From Aliihoeflea sp052435735 (GTDB lineage Bacteria; Pseudomonadota; Alphaproteobacteria; Rhizobiales; Rhizobiaceae), in NCBI GenBank assembly GCA_052435735.1, contig JBQVNB010000018.1, positions 1-64,000 of the forward strand: a stretch of DNA of 64,000 nucleotides, read 5' to 3'. The translations under genes and the position numbers were made by a program. The notes under the pieces are model-generated. The model did not search any database and had not been told where the DNA came from. It was given only the letters and a program-made list of their open reading frames with translations. Below are positions 52,134 through 61,071 of the stretch, piece after piece (the stretch's first letter is position 1; every line of letters starts with the position of its first letter).

Positions 52134-52751
52134 TCACGGCCGGTAGGCGGCGCGGCCGGTCGCCAGCATGGCATCGAGCAGGTCGAGCCGGTCCTGGCCC
52201 CAGAAGGCTTCGCCATCGAGCACGTAGACCGGCGCGCCGACGGCGTCGCTCGCCGCGGCCGACTGCGTGTTGGCCTTGCGGCTTTCCTCGATCTGGGACG
52301 TATCGGCGGCGGCGAGGATCGCGTCCGCATCGTGACCCTCGGCCGTCAGGTAGGCGGCGAGTTGCGCGCGGTCGGCGATGTTCTCGTCCTTCGCCCATAC
52401 GCCCTCATGGACGCGCCACAGATAGCCGGCGGGGTCGGCGCCGGCTTCGACGAGCGCGATGGCGACGCGGTCGGCAAGGGCGGAATCGACGGGGAAGAAT
52501 TTCGGCTCGAGATTGAGCGTCAGGCCGCGCATTTCGCGAAAGCGCTGCAGTTCGACGCGGCGGTAGCGCTGGCGCAGCGGCGTGCGCTGGCCGAGCGGGA
52601 CCGAGCCTGAGCTCGCCCAGACGCCCATGATGTCGATCGGCTTGTAGCGGATCGTCGCGCCGTGACGCGCGGCAATCTCATGCAGGGCGTTGTGGCCGAG
52701 ATAGGCGTAGGGCGAGGAGCCGATGAGGTAGTAGTCAATGATGCGGGTCAT
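52134..52751 (-). CDS. DsbA-family 2-hydroxychromene-2-carboxylate isomerase-like protein
   Basis: A 205-residue thioredoxin-fold protein of the HCCA isomerase/kappa-GST type. There is no CXXC; the glutathione-binding N-terminal Ser is in GSSPYAYLG. Late blocks GAPVYVLDGEAFWGQDRLD fit the family. Activity on aromatic acids is possible but unproven. Its ATG overlaps the toxin stop (ATGA), so it is translated from the toxin-antitoxin transcript. Confidence 0.85.
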   Translation of the reverse strand: MTRIIDYYLIGSSPYAYLGHNALHEIAARHGATIRYKPIDIMGVWASSGSVPLGQRTPLRQRYRRVELQRFREMRGLTLNLEPKFFPVDSALADRVAIALVEAGADPAGYLWRVHEGVWAKDENIADRAQLAAYLTAEGHDADAILAAADTSQIEESRKANTQSAAASDAVGAPVYVLDGEAFWGQDRLDLLDAMLATGRAAYRP

Positions 52752-53044
52752 AGCTTTCGTCGTTCGCTTTCCTGCGCGTGATGGAGCATGCGAGCGATTT
52801 CGATCGAGTTCCCCAAGACGCGATAGTAGACGGCATAGGGCGGCATCGTGATCTTGCGCATGTCGCGATATTTGCCGGCAGAAACGACCGGCCCCATGAA
52901 TGGGCGACCGCTCATCAACTCCAAGGTACGATCGAGTTGCCGGAGCATATTGGCTGCCGCTTCGGGGTTCCTCGCCGAGAGGTATCGCGCGGCGCTGTCA
53001 ACATCCTTTTGCGCAGCGGGGGCGAAGATGATCTCAAGCGCCAT
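52748..53044 (-). CDS. RelE/ParE-family toxin
   Basis: A 98-residue type II toxin: LEIIFAPAAQKDVDSAARYL, then MLRQLDRTLELM, then YRDMRKITMPPYAVYYRVL and the C-terminal IARMLHHAQESERR. The Arg/Lys pattern and length match ParE/RelE. It overlaps the antitoxin gene by 11 nt. ParE members poison gyrase and RelE members cut mRNA; the subtype is not decided. The stop overlaps the next gene by ATGA. Confidence 0.88.
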   Translation of the reverse strand: MALEIIFAPAAQKDVDSAARYLSARNPEAAANMLRQLDRTLELMSGRPFMGPVVSAGKYRDMRKITMPPYAVYYRVLGNSIEIARMLHHAQESERRKL

Positions 53045-53240
53045 AGCGCCGTTTCAAGTCCGCCATGACTTCTTCGCCCGGTATCCCCTCGCCGCGATCA
53101 AGCTGTTCGATGCCGATAGCCAACTCGTCCTGCAGCGCGAGAATGCGATGCACAACGTGCAAGAGGTCTTCGCCCAATCGCTCCTGCAGATCAGGAGGAA
53201 GCTGCGCGGCGTCCTTCACGGCCAGTTCGAGTTTGGTCAT
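53034..53240 (-). CDS. Antitoxin of the RelE/ParE pair
   Basis: The 68-residue small acidic/helical antitoxin lies directly before the toxin: MTKLELAVKDAAQLPPDLQE, coiled LLHVVHRILALQDEL and a basic end DLKRRYGA. A visible DNA-binding fold is not obvious. The ATG at 53240 follows GGAG; an in-frame start at 53306 would run into the thioesterase gene. The 11-nt overlap with the toxin keeps production balanced. Confidence 0.8.
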   Translation of the reverse strand: MTKLELAVKDAAQLPPDLQERLGEDLLHVVHRILALQDELAIGIEQLDRGEGIPGEEVMADLKRRYGA

Positions 53241-53286
53241 CACATTCTCCGGCTTTACGCCATTCTCGCCTTCTCCAATCCTTGCG

Positions 53287-53832
53287 TCAATGTGAGGACT
53301 TCGCAAGATCGCGCAAGCCTTGATGGGAGGCGAGGAAGGCTTCTTCCTGAGGTAGAAGAGGGCGTGGGGTGGCTTCGATGCCGAGCTCAGCGATGAGTTC
53401 GTCGATCGGCACGAAGCGGCGGTTGTTCCGATCGTAGACGCCTGCCGTCGTCATGATGACGGCGGCGGTGCGGCCGTCTTCGTGCAGGAATCGGTGACGG
53501 CCGATCAAATGGCGATCGGTCCAGGTCTCGACGGTCGTGACGACCTCGAAACGCTGCCACAGCTTGATCTCGCGGACATAGACCGATTGCAGCCCGCCCA
53601 TCATCGGGCCCCAGCCGCGCTCGCGCGCGAGCTTCAAAAAGCCGAGGCGCAGGAAGATGTCGACGCGGCCGACATCGGCCAGCATCATGTAGCGCGCATT
53701 GTTCAAGTGCATGTTGCGGTCGATATCCGACGGCAGGCAGCGGAATTTCAGCCGGCTTTCGTCGCCCGGACGGAACGGGCCGCGCGATTTCGCAGTGGCG
53801 ACCATGCGCGCGAGGCGCCCCCAAACGTACAT
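53287..53832 (-). CDS. Thioesterase-fold (4HBT-like) acyl-CoA thioesterase family protein
   Basis: A 181-residue hotdog protein: FRCLPSDIDRNMHLNNARYM with the DxNxHxNN-like motif near residues 36-46, then YVREIKLWQRFEVVTTVETW and VPIDELIAELG. Such proteins hydrolyse acyl-CoAs; a longer relative is THEM6-like. The ATG at 53832 has GGAG 8 nt upstream. It lies just downstream of a repeat that separates it from the beta-oxidation operon and leads the TA-containing minus-strand run. Confidence 0.83.
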   Translation of the reverse strand: MYVWGRLARMVATAKSRGPFRPGDESRLKFRCLPSDIDRNMHLNNARYMMLADVGRVDIFLRLGFLKLARERGWGPMMGGLQSVYVREIKLWQRFEVVTTVETWTDRHLIGRHRFLHEDGRTAAVIMTTAGVYDRNNRRFVPIDELIAELGIEATPRPLLPQEEAFLASHQGLRDLAKSSH

Positions 53833-53851
53833 TCTTGGCTCCGGGAAAAAG

Positions 53852-53910
53852 GCCCCCACTCCGTCTTGGACTTCGTCCGAGCCACCTCTCCCCCGAAACT
53901 GGGGGAGAGG
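53852..53910. repeat. Palindromic intergenic repeat copy D
   Basis: Starts GCCCCCACTCCGTCTTGG and contains a perfect 10-bp hairpin CCTCTCCCCC (53885-53894) / GGGGGAGAGG (53901-53910) with loop GAAACT. It is related to the palindrome at 20726-20851. It sits between the end of the beta-oxidation operon and the thioesterase gene and may terminate the former. Confidence 0.7.
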
Positions 53911-53931
53911 AAAGACGGCCTAGAGATCGTA

Positions 53932-56148
53932 TCAGGCCGCCTTTTTGGCACCTGCGTAGGGATCGAAGCGCTGGTAGAAGGTGTCGCCCTTGGCGGCCAT
54001 GTCCTTCAGGAGCGCCGGCACGTCGAACTCCTTGCCATACTTGGCGCCGAGCTTTTCGGCGAGCGCGACGAAGTTTTTGACGCCCATGCCGTCGATGTAG
54101 GAAAGCGCGCCGCCCGTATAGGGCGCGAAGCCGAAGGCGAGGATCGAGCCGACATCCGCTTCGCGCGGGTCGGTGACGATGCCTTCTTCCATGACGCGCG
54201 CGGCCTCCAGCGCGATGACGACGAGGAAGCGCTGCTTCAGCTCCTCGACGTCGACGCTGTCAGCGTCCTGCTGCGGGTAGAGCGTCTTCAGCTCCGGCCA
54301 CAGATGCTTCTTGGCGGGCTTCGCCGGATAGTCGTAGAAGCCCTTGCCGTTCTTGCGGCCGTGGCGTCCGTGCGTGTCGACCATGGTGTTGATCAGCTCG
54401 AACTGCTTCGGGTCGACGGCGCCCTCGCCCATGTCGCGGATGGTCTGCTTCATGATCTTCTGCGCGAGGTCGATCGCGGTCTCGTCGGTCAGCGCGAGCG
54501 GGCCGACCGGCATGCCGGCCATCTTGGCCGCGTTTTCGATCATCGCCGGCGGGACGCCCTCGATCAGCATCTTGAACGCTTCGGCCATATAGCGCAGAAC
54601 GCAGCGATTGACGTAGAAGCCGCGCGTGTCATTGACGACGATCGGCGTCTTCCTGATCGCGCGGACATAGTCGATGGCGGTGGCGAGCGCCTTGTCCTCG
54701 GTCTTCTCGCCCATGATGATCTCGACGAGCATCATCTTGTCGACCGGCGAGAAGAAGTGGATGCCGATGAACTGGCCGGGACGCTTCGAGTTCTTCGCCA
54801 GGCCCGAAATCGGGATGGTCGAGGTGTTGGAGGCGAAGATCGCACTTTCGGCGATGACGGCCTCGGTTTTCTCGGTCGCTCCCTTCTTGACTTCCGAATC
54901 CTCGAACACAGCCTCGATGACGAGGTCGCAGCCTTCGAGCTTGGCGTAGTCATCCGTGGCGGTGATGAGCGAGAGCAGCTTCTGCTTGTCCTCCTCGCTG
55001 GCGCGGCCCTTCTTGATCGCGCCGTCGACGAGGCCTTCCGAATGGGCCTTGCCCTTTTCGGCCGACGCCATGTCGCGGTCGAGGAGGACGACCGGGATGC
55101 CGGCCTTGGCCGTGACATAGGCAATGCCCGCGCCCATGAAGCCGGCGCCGAGGACGCCGATCTTGGAGAACTTGGTCGGCGCGACACCCGCCGGGCGGCG
55201 GGCGCCCTTGTTCAGTTCCTGCAGCGAGATGAAGAGCGAACGGATCATCATCGCCGCTTCGGTCGAGCGCAGGATCTCGGTGAAGTAGCGCTGCTCGATC
55301 TTGAGCGCGGTGTCGAAGGGCACGAGAAGGCCCTCATAGGCGCATTTCAGGATCGCGGACGCGGCCGGATAGTTGCCGTAGGTTTCGCGGCGCAGGATGG
55401 CGATCGCCGGGGGCCAGAGATTTGCGCCGGCGGCCGAATAGACGGGACCGCCGGGCAGCTTGAAGCCCTTTTCGTCCCAGGGCTGCGTGGCCTTGAGACC
55501 ATTTTTGATCATGCCCTTCGCGGTCTCGATCAGCTTGTCGGGGGCGGCGATCTCGTGGATCAGGCCCATCGACTTCGCCTTCTTCGGCGACAGGTTCTGG
55601 CCGGTCGTCAGCATCTGGAGGGCCGACTGCGGATCGGTCAGGCGCGGGACGCGCTGCGTGCCGCCGGCGCCGGGGAAGATGCCGACCTTGACCTCGGGCA
55701 GCGCCATCTTGACGCTGTCGCTGTCGGCCGCCACGCGGCCGTGGCAGGCGAGCGACAATTCGAACGCGCCGCCCATGCAAGTGCCGTTGATGGCCGAGAC
55801 CCAGGGCTTGCCGCTGGTCTCGAGCTTGCGCCAGAGCCACGACATGCGGCCCGCGCCGTCGAAGAGCATCTTCATCGCGGCGTCCGGATTGGTCGCCTTT
55901 TCCTTGGTGAAGATGCCGAGCATGCGGTTGAGCATGGTCAGGTCCGCGCCGCCGGAGAAGGTGTCCTTGCCCGAGGTGATGACCGCGCCCTTGATCGCGG
56001 CGTCGCCGGCGACCTGGTCGATGATCTTGTCGAGTTCGTCCATCACCTCTTCGGTGAAGACGTTCATCGAACGGTCGGGCATGTCCCAGGTGACGAGGGC
56101 GATGCCGTCGGCATCGGTTTCGACAGTGAAGTTCTTGTAGTCAGCCAT
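53932..56148 (-). CDS. fadJ: Bifunctional enoyl-CoA hydratase / 3-hydroxyacyl-CoA dehydrogenase
   Basis: A 738-residue multifunctional beta-oxidation enzyme (FadB/FadJ type). The N-terminal crotonase domain (about residues 1-200, with NGTCMGGAFELSLACHGRVA, GIFPGAGGTQRV) is followed by an NAD-binding 3-hydroxyacyl-CoA dehydrogenase domain (KIGVLGAGFMGAGIAYVTAK about residue 325) and C-terminal helical domains (GFYVNRCVLRY, GHGRKNGKGFYDY in part). ATG at 56148 with GGAGGAG upstream is chosen over a TTG at 56154. It is the last gene of the operon. Confidence 0.95.
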   Translation of the reverse strand: MADYKNFTVETDADGIALVTWDMPDRSMNVFTEEVMDELDKIIDQVAGDAAIKGAVITSGKDTFSGGADLTMLNRMLGIFTKEKATNPDAAMKMLFDGAGRMSWLWRKLETSGKPWVSAINGTCMGGAFELSLACHGRVAADSDSVKMALPEVKVGIFPGAGGTQRVPRLTDPQSALQMLTTGQNLSPKKAKSMGLIHEIAAPDKLIETAKGMIKNGLKATQPWDEKGFKLPGGPVYSAAGANLWPPAIAILRRETYGNYPAASAILKCAYEGLLVPFDTALKIEQRYFTEILRSTEAAMMIRSLFISLQELNKGARRPAGVAPTKFSKIGVLGAGFMGAGIAYVTAKAGIPVVLLDRDMASAEKGKAHSEGLVDGAIKKGRASEEDKQKLLSLITATDDYAKLEGCDLVIEAVFEDSEVKKGATEKTEAVIAESAIFASNTSTIPISGLAKNSKRPGQFIGIHFFSPVDKMMLVEIIMGEKTEDKALATAIDYVRAIRKTPIVVNDTRGFYVNRCVLRYMAEAFKMLIEGVPPAMIENAAKMAGMPVGPLALTDETAIDLAQKIMKQTIRDMGEGAVDPKQFELINTMVDTHGRHGRKNGKGFYDYPAKPAKKHLWPELKTLYPQQDADSVDVEELKQRFLVVIALEAARVMEEGIVTDPREADVGSILAFGFAPYTGGALSYIDGMGVKNFVALAEKLGAKYGKEFDVPALLKDMAAKGDTFYQRFDPYAGAKKAA

Positions 56149-56170
56149 AGTCAAATCTCCTCCGCCCGGC

Positions 56171-57379
56171 TCAAACGCGCTCGATGATCGTTGCGGTGCC
56201 CATGCCCGCGCCGATGCACAGCGTGACGAGTGCGGTGTTCAAATCGCGGCGCTCCAGTTCGTCGAGCACGGTGCCGAAGATCATCGCACCGGTCGCGCCG
56301 AGCGGATGGCCCATGGCGATCGCGCCGCCATTGACGTTGATCTTGTCATGCGGGATGTCGAAGGCCTGCATGTAGCGCAGCACGACCGAGGCGAAGGCCT
56401 CGTTGAGCTCGAAGAGGTCGATGTCGGAAAGCTGCATGCCGGCGCGCTCGAGGAGCTTTTCGGTCACGTCGACCGGGCCGGTGAGCATCAGCGCCGGTTC
56501 GGAGCCGATATTGGTGAACGCCCTGATACGCGCGCGGGGTTTGGACGACAGCTTCTCGCCGCCTTCCTTCGAGCCGAGAAGCACGACCGCCGCGCCGTCA
56601 ACGATGCCGGAGGAATTGCCGGCATGGTGGACGTGGTTGATGGCCTCGACTTCCGGATGGCGCTGGATGGCGACGGCGTTGAAGCCGCCCATTTCGCCCG
56701 GCATCACGAAGGACGGGTTGAGCGAGGCCAGTGACTGCATGTCGGTCGACGGGCGCATGTGCTCGTCATGATCGAGGATGGTGAGGCCGTTCTGGTCCTT
56801 CACCGGCACAACCGAATTCTTGAAGTAGCCGTTCTTCCAAGCGTTGGCCGCGCGCTTCTGGCTCTCGACGGCATAGGCGTCGACGTCGTCGCGGGAAAAG
56901 CCGTACTTCGTCGCGATCAGGTCGGCGGAGACGCCCTGCGGCATGAAATAACCGGGCAGGCCGACCGAGGGGTCCATGAACCAGGCGCCGCCCGACATGC
57001 CCATGCCGACGCGCGACATGGATTCGACGCCGCCCGCGACGACGAGTTCGTCCGAGCCGCCGGCGATCTTGGCCGCGCCGAGATTGATGGCGTCGAGGCC
57101 CGAGGCACAAAAGCGCGAGAGCTGGATGCCGGGCGCCTTCATGTCGTACCCAGCCTCGAATGCGGACGAGCGCGGGATAACGGAGCCGGCTTCGCCGACC
57201 GGGTCGACGCAGCCGAAGATGATGTCGTCGACATTGGCGGTGTCGATGCCATTGCGGTCGCGCACGGCTTCCAGAACCTTGGCGCCGAGGCGCACGGCCG
57301 GCACTTCGTGCAGCGAGCCGTCCTTCTTGCCGCGGCCGCGCGGCGTGCGCACGGCGTCGTAGACGAATACGTCAGTCAT
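56171..57379 (-). CDS. fadA: Acetyl-CoA C-acyltransferase (thiolase)
   Basis: A 402-residue thiolase cleaving 3-ketoacyl-CoA. Catalytic Cys lies in SRFCASGLDAINLGAAK, His in GGAIAMGHPLGATGAM and the second Cys in LCIGAGMGTATI. It follows OsmC and precedes fadJ by 22 nt, so it is the thiolase of the fatty-acid oxidation complex. Biosynthetic versus degradative use is set by the operon: degradative. Confidence 0.95.
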   Translation of the reverse strand: MTDVFVYDAVRTPRGRGKKDGSLHEVPAVRLGAKVLEAVRDRNGIDTANVDDIIFGCVDPVGEAGSVIPRSSAFEAGYDMKAPGIQLSRFCASGLDAINLGAAKIAGGSDELVVAGGVESMSRVGMGMSGGAWFMDPSVGLPGYFMPQGVSADLIATKYGFSRDDVDAYAVESQKRAANAWKNGYFKNSVVPVKDQNGLTILDHDEHMRPSTDMQSLASLNPSFVMPGEMGGFNAVAIQRHPEVEAINHVHHAGNSSGIVDGAAVVLLGSKEGGEKLSSKPRARIRAFTNIGSEPALMLTGPVDVTEKLLERAGMQLSDIDLFELNEAFASVVLRYMQAFDIPHDKINVNGGAIAMGHPLGATGAMIFGTVLDELERRDLNTALVTLCIGAGMGTATIIERV

Positions 57380-57398
57380 CGGGGTTCTCCTCTGATCC

Positions 57399-57854
57399 TC
57401 AGAACTGGGGTTCGACCGTCACATCGGTCGTGACCGAATTGGCAATGAAGCAGGCGTCGTGCGCCTTGTGATGCAGCTCTTCGATGGTCGCCGCATCGCC
57501 GTCGGATTCGATGCGCGGGTGCAGCGTGACCTTCACGATGGCCATGCGGCCCTCCGCATTCTTCGTCATCACGCCTTCCGCACGATCCATATAGGAGCGG
57601 ATGTCGATCTTTGCCCGTTTGGCGAAATCGAGGAACCACAGCATGTGGCAGGAGGCGAGCGAGGCGACGAACATTTCCTCGGGGTCGATGGAGGCGGCGT
57701 CGCTGTAAGGCGCAGGCACGATGGTCGGCGCCGCAGAGGCCGACAGGACGGCGCCGCCGTCGAAGCGCAGCTCGTGGACGCGCGAATAGCGGCCTGCGAG
57801 GAAGTCCGCTCCGGCTTCCTGCGTCCACTTCAATTCGGCGACGTGGTGCGACAT
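57399..57854 (-). CDS. OsmC family peroxiredoxin
   Basis: A 151-residue OsmC/Ohr-like protein. Two conserved Cys are seen in LASCHMLWFL and HDACFIANSV, with a candidate catalytic pair for organic hydroperoxide reduction. Located inside the beta-oxidation operon, 19 nt from the thiolase and 9 nt from the dehydrogenase, it may detoxify lipid peroxides formed with fatty-acid breakdown (inference). Confidence 0.88.
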   Translation of the reverse strand: MSHHVAELKWTQEAGADFLAGRYSRVHELRFDGGAVLSASAAPTIVPAPYSDAASIDPEEMFVASLASCHMLWFLDFAKRAKIDIRSYMDRAEGVMTKNAEGRMAIVKVTLHPRIESDGDAATIEELHHKAHDACFIANSVTTDVTVEPQF

Positions 57855-57863
57855 TCCTTATCC

Positions 57864-59036
57864 TCAGAGCGAGCGGGCGATCAGGAGTTTCATGATCTCG
57901 TTGGTGCCGCCATAGATGCGCTGGACGCGCGCGTCGCGGAACATGCGGGCGATCGGATATTCGTTCATGTAGCCATAGCCGCCGAAGAGTTGCAGGCACT
58001 CGTCGACGATCTTGTTCTGCAAATCCGACAGCCAGTATTTCGCCATCGAGGCGGTGACCGGATCGAGGCCGCCATTCACGTGGCGCGCGACGCAGTCATT
58101 GTAGAAGACGCGGCCGATGGTGGCCTCGGTTTTCAGTTCGGCAAGCTTGAACTGGGTGTTCTGGAACTCGATCACCGCCTTGCCGAAAGCCTTGCGCTCC
58201 TTGACGTAGTCGATGGTGAGCGAGAGGGCGCGTTCGATCATCGCGATCGCGCCGGCGCCGATCTGGAGGCGCTCCTGCGGCAATTGCTGCATCAACTGGA
58301 TGAATCCCTGCCCTTCCTCATGGCCAAGAAGGTTCGAGGTCGGCACGCGCACATCGTTGAAGAAGAGCTCGGAGGTGTCGTTCGACTTCAGACCGATCTT
58401 GTCAAGGTTGCGGCCGCGCTCGAAACCCTCGACCTCGTCGGTTTCGACGACGATCAGCGAGGTGCCCTTGGCGCCGGCCGACGGGTTGGTCTTGGCGACG
58501 ACGATGATGAGGTTGGCGAGCTGGCCGTTGGTGATGAAGGTCTTGGAGCCGTTGATGCGGTAGTGGTTGCCGTCCTTCTCCGCGCGCGTCTTCACGCCCT
58601 GCAGATCGGAGCCGGCGCCCGGCTCGGTCATGGCGATAGCGCCGATCAGCTCGCCCGACGCCATCTTCGGCAGCCACTTCTTTTTCTGCTCCTCGGAGCC
58701 GTAGTGGAGGATATAGGGCGCGACGATGGAATTGTGCAGCGAGATGCCGAAGCCGTCGACGCCGACATGCCCGATCGCCTCGATGATGGCGCTCTCATGG
58801 GCGTAGGTGCCGCCCGAACCGCCGTATTCTTCCGGCATGGAGGCGCAGAGAAGTCCCGCCTCGCCGGCCTTCTTCCAGCTCGCACGATCGAAGCATTCCG
58901 CCTTCTCGAATTCCTCGTAGCGTGGCGCGATCTCGGCATCGAGAAATTTCTCGGCCATGTCGTAGAGCATGGCGACGTCGTCGCCGGCCCAGTCGGGCTT
59001 CGGCAGGCCGAGAACGGTTGCGGGATGCGTTGCCAA
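57864..59036 (-). CDS. Acyl-CoA dehydrogenase
   Basis: A 390-residue FAD-dependent dehydrogenase (first step of beta-oxidation): AIAMTEPGAGSDLQGVKTRA, NGSKTFITNGQLAN, QLFGGYGYMNEYPIARMFRD, RVQRIYGGTNEIMK are family blocks, with the catalytic Glu near TNE. I propose a TTG start at 59036 with GGAGGAG about 6 nt upstream; an ATG at 59093 would add 19 residues lacking support. It is in operon with the longer dehydrogenase 101 nt upstream. Confidence 0.92.
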   Translation of the reverse strand: MATHPATVLGLPKPDWAGDDVAMLYDMAEKFLDAEIAPRYEEFEKAECFDRASWKKAGEAGLLCASMPEEYGGSGGTYAHESAIIEAIGHVGVDGFGISLHNSIVAPYILHYGSEEQKKKWLPKMASGELIGAIAMTEPGAGSDLQGVKTRAEKDGNHYRINGSKTFITNGQLANLIIVVAKTNPSAGAKGTSLIVVETDEVEGFERGRNLDKIGLKSNDTSELFFNDVRVPTSNLLGHEEGQGFIQLMQQLPQERLQIGAGAIAMIERALSLTIDYVKERKAFGKAVIEFQNTQFKLAELKTEATIGRVFYNDCVARHVNGGLDPVTASMAKYWLSDLQNKIVDECLQLFGGYGYMNEYPIARMFRDARVQRIYGGTNEIMKLLIARSL

Positions 59037-59137
59037 TTGGGTCTCCTCCGACGACCGCGCCCCCTCTTCCGGGCGCGGCCAGATTGGTAGCAAAAAAGTT
59101 CAAGCCTGAACAGATCAGGCTCGAATGGCGGCAGAGC

Positions 59138-60934
59138 TTAGAAGGCGTCCGCCGAAAGCGCCATCATGGAATCGGCGCCCGACGAGATGCGCGCAAGATG
59201 GGCCGAGGTTTCGGGCATCAGGCGGTCCATGAAGAAGCGCGCGGTGGCGAGTTTGTTCTCGTAGAACTCGGCCGAGCCGTTGGCGCCGGCGGCGATCTTT
59301 TCCTGCGCGGTCTTGGCCATCATCGCCCACATGTAGCCGAGCGAGACGAGCCCGAAGAGGTGCATGTAGTCGGTCGAGGCGGCGCCGGCATTGTCGGGCT
59401 TGCCCATGGCGTTCTGCATCAGCCACATGGTCGCGGCCTGAAGGTCGTTGAGGCCCTTCTTCAGCGACTTGGTGTAGGGTGCCATCTTATCGTCGGCGCG
59501 GTTTTCCTCGCAGAAGGCGCCGACATCCTTGAAGAAGGCCTGCACGGCGCGGCCGCCATTCTGGCCGAGCTTGCGGCCGACGAGGTCGAGCGCCTGGATG
59601 CCGTTGGCGCCCTCGTAGATCTGGGCGATGCGGGCGTCGCGCACGAACTGGCTCATGCCCCATTCCTCGATGTAGCCGTGGCCGCCATAGACCTGCTGGG
59701 CCATCACGGCATTATCGAAGCCCTTGTCGGTCAGGACGCCCTTGATGACCGGCGTCATCAGGCTCATGTGGTCCTCGGCCTGCTCGCGGGCGGCTGCATC
59801 TTCCGAGCGGTGGGCGACGTCGGACTTGAGCGCGGTCCACAGGATCAGGGCGCGGCCGGCCTCGTTGATGGCGCGCATGGTCATCAGCTTGCGGCGGATG
59901 TCGGGGTGGACGATGATCGGGTCGGCCTTCTTTTCCGGTGCCTTGGCGCCCGAAAGCGAGCGGCCCTGGATGCGGTCCTTGGCGTAGACGACGGCGTTCT
60001 GGTAGGCGATCTCGGAGATCGACAGGCCTTGGAGGCCGACGCCGAGGCGGGCCTCGTTCATCATCACGAACATGGCCTTGAGGCCACCATTCTCCTGGCC
60101 GATCAGCACGCCCTCGGCCTCGTCATAATTCATGACGCAGGTCGCATTGCCGTGGATGCCCATCTTCTCCTCGATGGAGCCGCAGGAGACGCCGTTCTTT
60201 TCGCCCGGATTGCCGTTCGCATCGAGCTTGAACTTCGGCACGATGAAGAGCGATATGCCCTTGACGCCTTCCGGCGCGCCCTCAATGCGGGCAAGCACCA
60301 GATGAATGATGTTCTCCGACATGTCGTGCTCACCGGCGGAGATGAAGATTTTCTGCCCGGAAATCTTGTAGGTGCCGTCGCCGTTCGGCACGGCGCGGGT
60401 GCGCAGGAGGCCGAGATCGGTGCCGCAATGGGGCTCGGTCAGGTTCATCGTGCCGGTCCAGACGCCATCGACCATCTTCGGCAGATAGGTCTGCTTCTGC
60501 TCGTCGGAACCGTGGGCGAGGATCGCGGCGACCGCGCCTTGCGTCAGGCCGGGATACATCATCAGCGCCATGTTGGCCGACGACATGTATTCGCCGATGG
60601 CCGAATGAACCGTGTAGGGCAGCCCTTGACCGCCGTACTCGGCCGGAACGGCAAGACCCATCCAGCCACCTTCGCGATACTGGTCATAGGCGGCCTTGAA
60701 GCCCTTCGGGGTCGTCACCGAGCCATCCTCGTGTCGAGTGCAGCCTTCCTCGTCGCCGATGCGGTTCAGGGGATGGAGCACGTTTTCGGCGAGCTTGGCA
60801 CCTTCCTGGAGGATCGCCTCCAGCACGTCCGGTGTCGCGTCGGCGAAGCCGGCGAGATTGCCGTAGCGCTCGTAGCCGAGAACTTCATTCAGAACGAAAA
60901 GCGTGTCCGCGACGGGCGCCTTGTAGGTCGGCAT
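59138..60934 (-). CDS. Acyl-CoA dehydrogenase with C-terminal extension
   Basis: A 598-residue acyl-CoA dehydrogenase of the long type (extra C-terminal domain), used for long-chain or unusual acyl-CoA. Blocks: AEYGGQGLPYTVHSAIGEYM, LTEPHCGTDLGLLRT, ISGQKIFISAGEHDM, QVYGGHGYIEEWGMSQFVRD, IAQIYEGANGIQALDLVGRK. GGAGGACT precedes the ATG. It is the first gene of the operon, and a long perfect palindrome lies about 78 nt upstream of its start codon. Confidence 0.94.
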   Translation of the reverse strand: MPTYKAPVADTLFVLNEVLGYERYGNLAGFADATPDVLEAILQEGAKLAENVLHPLNRIGDEEGCTRHEDGSVTTPKGFKAAYDQYREGGWMGLAVPAEYGGQGLPYTVHSAIGEYMSSANMALMMYPGLTQGAVAAILAHGSDEQKQTYLPKMVDGVWTGTMNLTEPHCGTDLGLLRTRAVPNGDGTYKISGQKIFISAGEHDMSENIIHLVLARIEGAPEGVKGISLFIVPKFKLDANGNPGEKNGVSCGSIEEKMGIHGNATCVMNYDEAEGVLIGQENGGLKAMFVMMNEARLGVGLQGLSISEIAYQNAVVYAKDRIQGRSLSGAKAPEKKADPIIVHPDIRRKLMTMRAINEAGRALILWTALKSDVAHRSEDAAAREQAEDHMSLMTPVIKGVLTDKGFDNAVMAQQVYGGHGYIEEWGMSQFVRDARIAQIYEGANGIQALDLVGRKLGQNGGRAVQAFFKDVGAFCEENRADDKMAPYTKSLKKGLNDLQAATMWLMQNAMGKPDNAGAASTDYMHLFGLVSLGYMWAMMAKTAQEKIAAGANGSAEFYENKLATARFFMDRLMPETSAHLARISSGADSMMALSADAF

Positions 60935-61011
60935 GGCAGTCCTCCGAAAGAAAGCTGAAAGCCCCTTTCCCGGTCCTGCCGGCGGGGCGCTGATCCGGAG
61001 ATGATGACTAT

Positions 61012-61045
61012 CAAACTTTGACGTTTGCGTAAACGTCAAAGTTTG
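61012..61045. promoter_or_regulatory. 34-bp perfect palindrome (operator) before the beta-oxidation operon
   Basis: CAAACTTTGACGTTT (61012-61026), spacer GCGT, and AAACGTCAAAGTTTG (61031-61045): a flawless 15-bp inverted repeat. It contains an ACGTTTGCGTAAACGT core like the LiuR/MerR-type operators of alphaproteobacterial fatty-acid and branched-chain degradation genes. The adjacent MerR regulator is the likely binder (inference). Confidence 0.75.
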
Positions 61046-61071
61046 TCGCAGCATTGGGCCGCAACAATGAA

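Noticed and set aside
53482..56187. 901-codon plus-strand frame opposite fadJ
   Set aside because: Same reason: mirror of a conserved minus-strand gene, composition Asp/Arg/Gly-rich, no domain. The other long antisense frames (5121-6770, 58922-60958) are rejected likewise.
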